Assembly (NCBI GenBank): GCA_038049695.1
Contig: CP142452.1
Coordinates: 94,805,501 to 94,869,500, forward strand
Direction: 5' to 3'
DNA from: Cinnamomum chago
Taxonomy: Eukaryota > Streptophyta > Magnoliopsida > Laurales > Lauraceae
Length of the DNA stretch: 64,000 bases
Shown: positions 58,801 to 64,000 of the stretch, one piece after another
Layout of the letters: each line of letters begins with the position of its first letter
Position numbering within the stretch: the first letter of the stretch is position 1
Made by a program: the position numbers and the translations under genes
The notes under the pieces: generated by a model
Database searches by the model: none
What the model saw: the letters and a program-made list of their open reading frames with translations, nothing else
What the model was told of the DNA's origin: nothing

Positions 58801-61800
58801 TTTAATGTTTCAGCTAGTAATAGGAAATATTTTAAAATTATATAAGTTATAAAAATAATCACTGCACATTTTATTCACTCAAATGGTTTCAGCGAATAAA
58901 AAAAATGATCACTGCACATTTCAGTGATCAAATGGGTGTGCAGATTAAGATTTTTATAAATTTAAAACTGGTGGTGAGGAATTGCAATATTAAAAAATGA
59001 TCACTTCACATATCAGTGATCAAATGGTTCCAACGAATAAAAGGGATGGTGGGCCTCACTTCCCGTGGTCAAATAAAATGAGTTTCAGTGAATAAAAGGG
59101 GTGGGCCTCACTTCCTGTAACTCATGAGGACCATCATTTGATTCAACTGTTCACCATAAAAAGCATCCCAAAAATAAAATGAGTTTCAATGAATAAAAGG
59201 GGTGGGCCTCACTTACTGTAACTCATGAGGACCATCAATCGATTCAACCGTTCACCATAAAAAGCATCCCAAAAATAAAATGAGTTTCAATGAATAAAAG
59301 GGGTGGGCCTCACTTCCTGTAACTCATCAGGACCATCAATTGATTCAACTGTTCACCATAAAAAGCATCCCAAAAATAAAATGAGTTTCAATGAATAAAA
59401 GGGGTGGGCCTCACTTACTGTAACTCATGAAGACCATCAATCGATTCAACCGTTCACCATAAAAAGCATCCCAAAAATAAAATGAGTTTCAATGAATAAA
59501 AGGGGTGGGCCTCACTTCATGTAACCCATCAGGACCATCAATTGATTCAACTGTTCACCATAAAAGGCATCCCTGACTTGCCCCTTTTTCGTAATACCCT
59601 TTATAAACAGAAACTCCCAAAGTCCCAAATGGAACCCTATCGATAGGAAGTGTAAATGGCGACGCTGAAATGGAAAGAGAGGGAAAGATCAATGAATACT
59701 TGTGGATCTGCGATATTTTCTTGCAAAGAAATCAGGCAAAGCTCGCGAGGGAGATCAGGCAAAGCTCTTCGCAAAGAAATCCAATCGACAGCCTTGGCGA
59801 GGAGAAATCCAATCGACGGCTCGGTGAGGGAGAAATCCAATATTTGAGCCTTCAATGGAGAGATATTCTGAGGAGATTGAAAGGGGAATAGGGAAGATCT
59901 TGTGGCTGATACCAATTTATAGATCCTTACATGCATATTTGAGCCCAATTTATAGATCGAAGGGGATTTTGCATGCTGCATGCCGGTGAACAAGAGGAAA
60001 ACGAGGCGTTTCTGCTTGATAACAGGTATTTCGAATTTATTTCGCTTGGATTCGCTCAAATGCTCAACTACATTGATTTTAATTTTTTTTCTGTAACGGT
60101 CTTCCCCTGATTCGCCCGAATCTGTTGATTCGGGTAATGTTCGTCCGAATTTAAGGGTCTTCTCCACGAAACACTATATTTCGGCGACTATTAACGAAAT
60201 ATGAACCGAATATTTTAAGGCGAGACTTTCGATTCGGTTATGGTTTTGAAACGAAAGAAATCGGATGTTTCATCCGAATCGAAACGAATTTGACAACTAT
60301 GAGTTAAATGCATTAAGGATGAGGATGAAAAGGTATTAGTAAAGGAAGAGGAGATAAAGGGGCGTTGGAAGAGCTACTTCTACAAGTTATTTAACGAAAG
60401 CAGTAGTAGTGACATACAATTGGGGCAGCTTACCATTTCTACGGAAGAATCGAATCATATGTTTTATAGGAGAATCAATAGGGAAGAAATTAAAGAAGTA
60501 TTGAAAAGGATGAAGAATGGGAAAGCAGTTGGGTCAGATGGTATCCCTATTGAGGTTTGGAGGTGCTTGGGGTAGGATGGCATAAGTTGGTTGACAAAGC
60601 TTTTTAATGTAGTGCTAAAGAGCAAGAAGATGCCTAATGCATGGAGAAAAAAGTATTCTTATACCCATATACAAGAACAAAGGAGATATTCAGAACTGTG
60701 CGAACTATCGCAGGATTAAATTGATGAGTCATACGATGAAATTATGGGGGAGAGTTATTGAGAGAAGACTAAGAAGAACAACAAACGTTTCAAAGAATCA
60801 ATTTGGTTTCATGCTTGGAAGATCAACCATGAAGGCTATCTTTCTCTTGAGAAGGTTAATGGAACAGTATAGAAAAAGTCAGAGAGATTTACATATGATG
60901 TTCATTGACTTGAAGAAGGCCTATGACCGGGTTCCTAGGGAGATTCTATGGAGAGTACTGGAAAAAAAAAGAGTGTGTGTCGCATATATTGAGGCGATAA
61001 AGAATATGTATGATAGAGTCGTAACATCTATAAGAACGACTGGCGAAGAGACTACAGAGTTTCTTATCACGATTGGTCTACACCAAGGCTCAGCGTTAAG
61101 CCCGTACTTGTTTGCCCTAGTTATGGATGAGATTACAAGACATTCAGGATGAGGTGCCGTGGTGTATGCTATTTGCAGATGACATTGTTTTAGTGGATGA
61201 GACAAGAGAATGAGTGAATGCTAAGCTAGAATTATGACGGAAAACGTTAGAGACAAAAGGGTTTAGGCTAAGTCGATGCAAGACGGAATATATGGAATGC
61301 AAGTTTAGTCAAAGTAAGACACCTGGTAACATAGAAGTAAGTTTGGGCACACAAAAGATTGCAGAAAAAGAAAACTTTAGGTACCTTGGATCTATGGTGC
61401 AACAGGATGGAGAGATTGATACTGATGTAAGTCACAGGATTCAGGCCGGGTGGACCAAATGGAGGAGTGCTTAGGGAGTCTTGTGTGATTGGAAAGTCCC
61501 CCTCAAGGTTAAAGGAAAGTATTATAAGGTGGCGGTATGTCCAGCGTTGTTATATGGATCAGAGTGTTGGGCAGTAAAGCATAATCATGTTAAGAAGATG
61601 GAAGTTGCGGAGATGAGAATGCTAAGATGGATGTGCGGGATCACAAGGAGAGATAGGATTAGGAATAAGGAAATTAGGAGCAGAGTAGGAATAGCACCGA
61701 TTGAAGATAAAATGAGAGAAAATCGACTGAGATGGTTCGACTATGTTAGAAGGCGCCCAACGGAGGCACCTGTTAAAAGGTGTGAAAGCATGGAGATTGC

Positions 61801-63135
61801 CAAGAGTAGGAGAGGGCAAGGGAGACCCAAGAGAAGTTGGAAAGAAACTATTATACATGACCTTGCCTACACGGATCTAACGGAGGACATGGTCCTAAAC
61901 AGATTTGATTAGCGTCGTCAAATCCATATAGCCGACCCCACCTAGTGGGAAAATGCTTGGTTTGGTGGTTTGGTTTTAATAAGGGTTCAATCAACACAAA
62001 TATTAACAAGAAACAAATCAAACAGGTCACATGACCCCTTCAATTACTTAAACAGGTCACACAATCTTCCCGCAGCCTCGAGGAAGTCACATGACCTTCC
62101 TACACAAATAAAACAGGTCATGTGGCCCTTGAGTGTCTAATAGGAAGCTTACTTTTAACATACATCCCGCCATCAGTAACAAATACAGGAGAAACAACTC
62201 AGAATAACTCACCAGGCAGATAAATGCATATAGAATCAGTTATAAGGTCTGAGAGACACAGAAAGAAAGAAACATCAAAATTCACTAAATTTGGTTCTTT
62301 AGAAGCAAAATGAGAAGCAGGGTTGCTCCAAAAGTCGGACAAATCTATTCTAGTGGAAAATCAAAAAATCAAACTGGATTGTTACGGTTTTCTTTGGTGC
62401 TGATATTTCATCCTCAGATGTCAGACCATCTAAAAATTGAACAAAAATTGCCAAGCAGATTGATGTCAAGCAAACCATGTACCTTTCTTGTGAAATCTCT
62501 AGCACAGGATGTATGAAAGTTTTGTACTATTACTGACATCAAACCTGGGTTAGGGAGAAGATCATCCTATGACTGAAGCACTGAGACGAAGTTATAAATG
62601 TAGTAAATTAAATCATCAGATATATATGAAGAAAGAGATAATAAGAAGAGGAGAGAAGAAACGGAAAGGGAAGGAAAAAAAAAAAAAAACAAAACAAAAC
62701 AAAACAAAAACAGAAAGAGAAAGAGAGTCCTGAAAGCGGAAGTCAAATATGAGTTTCAGCTAAACCCTATATTTTATTAACATGCTCCTTGGAAAAACAA
62801 GAATTGTAGAGAGTAAAATACCCTTGCACACCCACTATACCTATAAAATAAAAAGAATATAGACGTTATACTAATTTCTACATTTATTGCAGCATTTTGA
62901 TATCTAAAAGCTAATGGCACCAAGGAAAAAAGAAAAGCAATTTCCAGGGTTCTGAGAATTGCATGTGGAAGTAACAATAATTAGGAGTGATTCAGAAAAG
63001 TAAAGTATTTTTTAAGTTCTGAGCATTGACCACTAGTAACAGAACTCCAATGTCATCAAAATTAGTGCTGATATGGCAAATTACCTTCCTGTCAAATATA
63101 TACTGCCCATAATTAACACGGCCCAAGTTTTCTAC
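40891..63135 (-). CDS. BGAL17: Beta-galactosidase 17-like (GH35), 3-prime part, gene continues off the window
   Basis: Five C-terminal exons on the minus strand: 63085-63135 (VENLGRVNYGQYIFDRK), 46164-46290 (GILSSVILDGTILHQWKMFP), 44510-44655 (EPGLYEGHFNIDS, FISFSGWNKGIAFVNNFNIG), 44328-44393 (SRGPQCNLYVPAPILQHG) and 40891-41013 (ELEASNPDLLVNFVDGPDF to stop). They match the order and phase expected for the non-catalytic C-terminal part of plant BGAL17, a GH35 enzyme acting on terminal beta-galactosyl residues. The catalytic TIM barrel lies beyond the right edge. The first intron seen is 16.8 kb and holds a nested transposon stack. The 44328-44393 exon carries one extra base (GGGAGAAAATG where the family frame needs GGAGAAAATG). 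That shifts the frame unless an acceptor 10 bases downstream is used in the last exon. The donor of the 46290 exon (G|GTGCGA) fits the frame but makes that loop shorter than usual. Confidence 0.82.
41800..44080 (-). mobile_element. L1-type LINE remnant (ORF1-like) in a beta-galactosidase intron
   Basis: Lies in the intron between the exons ending at 44328 and starting at 41013. Read on the minus strand, the right part encodes an RRM-like segment (ENLPADISANELASLF, then ISGQIRGF), as in the first ORF of plant L1 LINEs. The left end reads GTGCAATAAAAGTTTTCAT followed by an A-run, a typical L1 tail. Frames between are short and broken and no reverse transcriptase is seen, so it looks internally deleted and old. 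The ends are approximate. Confidence 0.42.
45461..45796. repeat. Diverged 171-bp tandem duplication
   Basis: Two head-to-tail copies, 45461-45631 and 45632-45796, both start ACAAATGTA and share CATGGTCACTATCTTAAATT and GGAGAGTTTTTGACTTCTTA. They differ at many positions and by small gaps, so the duplication is not recent. It lies in the intron between beta-galactosidase exons. Confidence 0.8.
46840..46975. repeat. Small tandem duplication, also related to 62700-62800
   Basis: The phrase AAACCTATACTT(T/C)ATTCATATACC followed by AATAAGAA occurs twice about 51 bases apart. The left part (GTCAAATATG then TTTCG and ACCAAACCTATACTTTATT) is clearly related to a stretch at about 62700-62800 on the far side of the nested insertion, in the same orientation. 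Confidence 0.6.
47262..47846 (+). mobile_element. Two tandem RTE LINE 3-prime ends
   Basis: Two diverged copies of an RTE-type LINE tail, about 47262-47530 and 47533-47846, lie head to tail. Each contains GGGAGAATTTAGGGT, then CCTATCCAAGAATTTGGCTC, then CCATGTAGCCAACCCAACA. Only the second ends in the (GAT)n tail (near 47829-47846). The sequence codes, in decayed form, for the end of the LINE protein where related elements carry an RWFGHV-like motif. Both are truncated and inactive. Confidence 0.75.
48265..49105 (-). mobile_element. L1-type LINE fragment with RNase H domain
   Basis: Minus-strand frames encode the RNase H-like domain found at the end of ORF2 in plant L1 LINEs: AGIGGILRNHKGE near 48720, then VECDSFNAVFWV, and SFQLVGRSANGLADILAKQG near 48440. 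It is broken into at least two frames. The 3-prime end carries an A-rich tail near 48265-48275. Sequence toward 49105 fits the linker upstream of RNase H. The fragment stops about where the RTE LINE's target duplication begins (49111). Confidence 0.75.
49458..49757 (-). repeat. Copia LTR, 3-prime copy
   Basis: A 300-bp LTR starting TGTAATAATATG on the plus strand and ending TTATCTTCTACA. It adjoins the polypurine tract at about 49758-49770 (GGGGGAG on the minus strand), which marks it as the downstream LTR of a minus-strand element. Confidence 0.95.
49746..52826 (-). other. Copia pol region (integrase, reverse transcriptase, RNase H)
   Basis: A long open region of about 1,026 codons. In order it shows a GAG-pre-integrase zinc motif, an integrase core (HSDVWG, FIDDHSR, SDSGGEY), reverse transcriptase (ARLVAQGYKQ, YVDDMIISG) and RNase H (ADADWAGCPDSRRSTTG, SSAEAEYRAM). 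The protease signature (DSGAS) lies just upstream, near the boundary with the gag region. Domain order with integrase before reverse transcriptase is diagnostic of copia rather than gypsy. Confidence 0.92.
52847..54001 (-). other. Copia gag region
   Basis: A fossil gag-type region of about 380 codons. It begins with the usual copia gag core (KFNGQNYMAWS, then a UBN2-like helical part) and ends with two zinc knuckles of the CCHC type (CYECKGFGHIAKNC and CRYCKRSGHLIDDC). In live relatives this product forms the nucleocapsid of virus-like particles. Confidence 0.9.
54567..54579 (-). other. Copia primer-binding site (initiator-Met tRNA)
   Basis: On the minus strand the sequence directly after the 5-prime LTR is TGGTATCAGAGCA, the standard plant copia primer site complementary to the 3-prime end of initiator-Met tRNA. 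Confidence 0.93.
54580..54879 (-). repeat. Copia LTR, 5-prime copy
   Basis: A 300-bp LTR identical to 49458-49757 except at two positions. It adjoins the primer-binding site at 54567-54579, so it is the upstream LTR and would carry the element's promoter. Confidence 0.95.
54885..56028 (+). pseudogene. RTE LINE endonuclease segment (decayed)
   Basis: The part of the LINE between the two inserts encodes most of the AP-type endonuclease and the linker to reverse transcriptase. Visible pieces are IAIACLQETR, VVKVISAYAP-like text split across frames, GGDLNGHVGRNVDGY near 55240, SGSSRTQIDFFLT near 55430 and SLTSQHRLLIIDV near 55520. These are the expected endonuclease catalytic blocks (GGDLN, D and SQHR-type). 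The longest clean frame runs 55179-55790 and ends at a stop inside the linker. A frame change is needed upstream, so no working protein is made. Confidence 0.8.
56281..58731 (-). CDS. hAT transposase (BED zinc finger, DUF659, dimerisation domain)
   Basis: Pieces on the minus strand run in this order. The BED-type zinc finger at about 58534-58731 reads ICRFCKKVIKGGRITRLKEH. The main body at 56904-58592 is DUF659 with GCSVMADGWTDERQRTLINF, ITDNDATYKAAGKRV and WTACAAHCIDLMLEDM. The hAT dimerisation domain at about 56618-56817 reads GTPELKKLAIRILS and SGCERNWSIFEHIRSPKRNR. An acidic tail exon at 56281-56536 starts DMLKRTGNAASDPISLENIN. The junction from dimerisation exon to tail is a clean GT-AG intron. 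The BED piece and main body are offset by one base at a run of seven G near 58553-58559. The acceptor before the WWDRFG exon is not clear. The gene is therefore probably damaged, but only lightly. The enzyme would cut and paste elements with matching ends. Confidence 0.88.
59071..59573. repeat. 101-bp tandem array, five units, two alternating variants
   Basis: Units start at about 59071, 59170, 59271, 59372 and 59473, each beginning AAATAAAATGAGTTTCA and ending AAAAAGCATCCC. Units 1, 3 and 5 read TGATTCAACTG, while units 2 and 4 read CACTTACTG and CGATTCAACCG. This ABABA order implies a 202-bp higher-order unit. Looser relatives occur at about 58870-59065. The array sits upstream of the transposase start, inside the hAT. 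Confidence 0.9.
59574..60301. other. hAT subterminal region with TTCGG/CGAAT motifs
   Basis: Between the tandem array and the right terminus, motifs such as ATTCGG, TTTCGG, CGAAT and TTCGC recur in both orientations, densest in the last 250 bp. A frame on the minus strand (59637-60167) encodes no known domain and is probably chance. Confidence 0.6.
60310..61912 (+). pseudogene. RTE LINE reverse transcriptase and C-terminal segment (decayed)
   Basis: The LINE resumes directly after the hAT target duplication. Open stretches 60637-61152 and 61481-61912 carry NYRRIKLMSHTMKLWGRVIE, FGFMLGRSTMKAIFLLRRLM, MMFIDLKKAYDRVPRE (domain A Asp), LHQGSALSPYLFALVMDEI, then FADDIVLVDE (domain C, two Asp) in a shifted frame. 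Further along are RYLGSMVQQDGEIDTDVSHR, LLYGSECWAVK, MLRWMCG and RENRLRWFDYVRRRPTEAPV, the usual C-terminal end of this group. At least three interruptions are visible. Confidence 0.85.
61987..63084. other. Beta-galactosidase intron sequence right of the LINE
   Basis: Intronic DNA with several degenerate copies of AACAGGTCACATGACC (about 62021-62130), a poly(A)/(AAAAC)n run near 62675-62709, and a segment at about 62700-62800 related to 46840-46930. No gene of its own is recognised. Confidence 0.55.
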
Positions 63136-64000
63136 CTGTAAGAATAGAAAACGAAAACACTTCAAGATTTGCCTTCATTATGTAGTGATAATAAATTTTT
63201 TGAATTTTCACATGATATATGTTTTGAGCTGATGATCCTAGTTAATTCTTTCTTGTTCCCTATTTTCTTTTCATATCCCAAAAAACAAAATACAAAAATA
63301 ACATCATCGCTATTATGTTGTTTCTTTCCTTTACCAGGTTCCCACAAACTAAACACAAGACTAAAGTATATATCATTTTTTCCATACCAATGATGGGATT
63401 TATAATTTTATTAATGAACTAAGAAGATATTAAGTCACTTTTGTGTAACGCCGAAGTTTTCATGATCCTGTGGGAAAGTTTCCAATTTTCTATGATTTGG
63501 TGTGGGGATGGGCGGTGGTGGTTGTGGTTCAAAATTGCTCTGTTTCTGCAGAGCGCGGAATCGCAGCATTACACAAACTAGCCCTAAAGATGATGAGAAA
63601 TATTCATGAGTGCAGCATTTTTTTTTAGTTTCAACCAAGATGTACAGTGCATTACAACTTCTCTTCCTAGTACAAGGGTCTAGATGAGGTTTTGGAAAGG
63701 TTCTTATTTCTAGGTGTTTTCAACATTAGAGGTAGAACCCCATTTCTCCAAATATTGAAGCAAACCTGAAACCTTTTTTAATCACTATTCCATCGGTCAG
63801 CAAACTCTTCACCTTATGAAAGATTTTTGTTCGCTACTAAAGTGCTAAAATAAGGAATTATCATTCCAACTATCAGTCTCACTGCTATTTGATGGGATAA
63901 GGCTAGGATGATGGTGATGATTTTCAACCTGCGACTTTCATTTAATAACATTAGCCATTCAAGCTCTTCTCATGTAGAGGTACCTCAATACAAGCACTGA
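63136..64000. other. Upstream beta-galactosidase intron, no exon recognised
   Basis: This is taken as intron because the first visible exon begins at 63135 after a clear acceptor (TTCTTACAG on the minus strand). I looked for the preceding GH35 exon and saw no matching coding text before the window edge. Confidence 0.5.

Larger units (their letters stand above)
56037..60301 (-). mobile_element. hAT DNA transposon with transposase, nested in the RTE LINE
   Basis: A 4,265-bp element bounded by terminal inverted repeats (CATAGTTGTCAAGTTCGTTT at the left; the right end inverts to CATAGTTGTCAAATTCGTTT). It has the perfect 8-bp duplication AGTTAAAT (56029-56036 and 60302-60309), as expected for hAT. 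The transposase gene is on the minus strand. Both ends are rich in short TTCGG/CGAAT-type motifs, which in hAT elements often serve as transposase binding sites. The transposase side (right end, 58732-60301) carries a 101-bp tandem array. The element is nearly complete. Confidence 0.95.
49120..61977 (+). mobile_element. RTE-type LINE, full length, split by two nested insertions
   Basis: The outer element of the stack. Without its inserts it occupies 49120-49457, 54885-56036 and 60310-61977, about 3.16 kb, the usual size of RTE LINEs. Flanks carry the 9-bp duplication AATAAGGGT (49111-49119 and 61978-61986). The 5-prime leader (GGTCCCAAGCCCGG) is followed by an AP-endonuclease start (RLGTWNIGSL), which resumes after the copia insert with RRRIAIACLQETR and GGDLNGHVG. 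The reverse transcriptase resumes after the hAT insert with FIDLKKAYDRVPRE, HQGSALSPYLF and the catalytic FADD box. The tail ends with CATATAGCCGACCCCACC and a TTGG-rich end. Several stops and frame changes (for example a missing base just before the FADD segment near 61150) show it is dead. It is antisense to the host gene. Confidence 0.9.

Noticed and set aside
59637-60167. A 176-codon frame in the right part of the hAT element
   Set aside because: No similarity to any known domain. It lies in the subterminal region rich in TTCGG motifs and upstream of the transposase.

Overview
The window is nuclear DNA of a flowering plant. The host genes have short exons with GT-AG introns and belong to plant families, the intergenic DNA is AT-rich, and the repeats are typical of angiosperms: an RTE-type LINE, L1-type LINE pieces, a Ty1/copia element primed by initiator-Met tRNA, a hAT transposon with DUF659, a CACTA-type MITE and Au-like SINEs. 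The species cannot be told from the sequence.

Three host genes are supported. (1) 7710-12912, minus: a complete five-exon cytokinin dehydrogenase (CKX), predicted 549 residues. (2) 31643 to about 36763, plus: a multi-pass membrane protein of the CREST/alkaline phytoceramidase-like family in six clear exons plus a probable last exon. (3) 40891-63135, minus and running off the right edge: the last five exons of a GH35 beta-galactosidase resembling plant BGAL17. Its catalytic domain lies outside the window.

The main feature is a nested transposon stack inside one 16.8 kb intron of the beta-galactosidase gene. An RTE LINE (49120-61977, about 3.16 kb without its inserts, 9-bp target duplication) is split first by a young copia element (49458-54879, 5-bp duplication, LTRs differing at 2 of 300 positions) and again by a 4.27 kb hAT element (56037-60301, 8-bp duplication). 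The hAT carries a 101-bp satellite-like array whose units alternate between two variants. L1 and RTE 3-prime pieces lie in the same intron, and another RTE fragment lies in intron 3 of the CREST-like gene.

The two long stretches without a recognised gene (1-7709 and 12913-31642) hold MITEs, SINEs, a long purine-rich strand, and a pair of inverted arrays built on a 21-bp unit. No operon, CRISPR array, canonical tRNA gene or rRNA gene is visible. I did not find a clearly new biological system. The most unusual items are the nested insertions, the alternating array in the hAT, two near-perfect foldbacks (3750-3954 and 11837-11961), and an apparent one-base frameshift in a beta-galactosidase exon.
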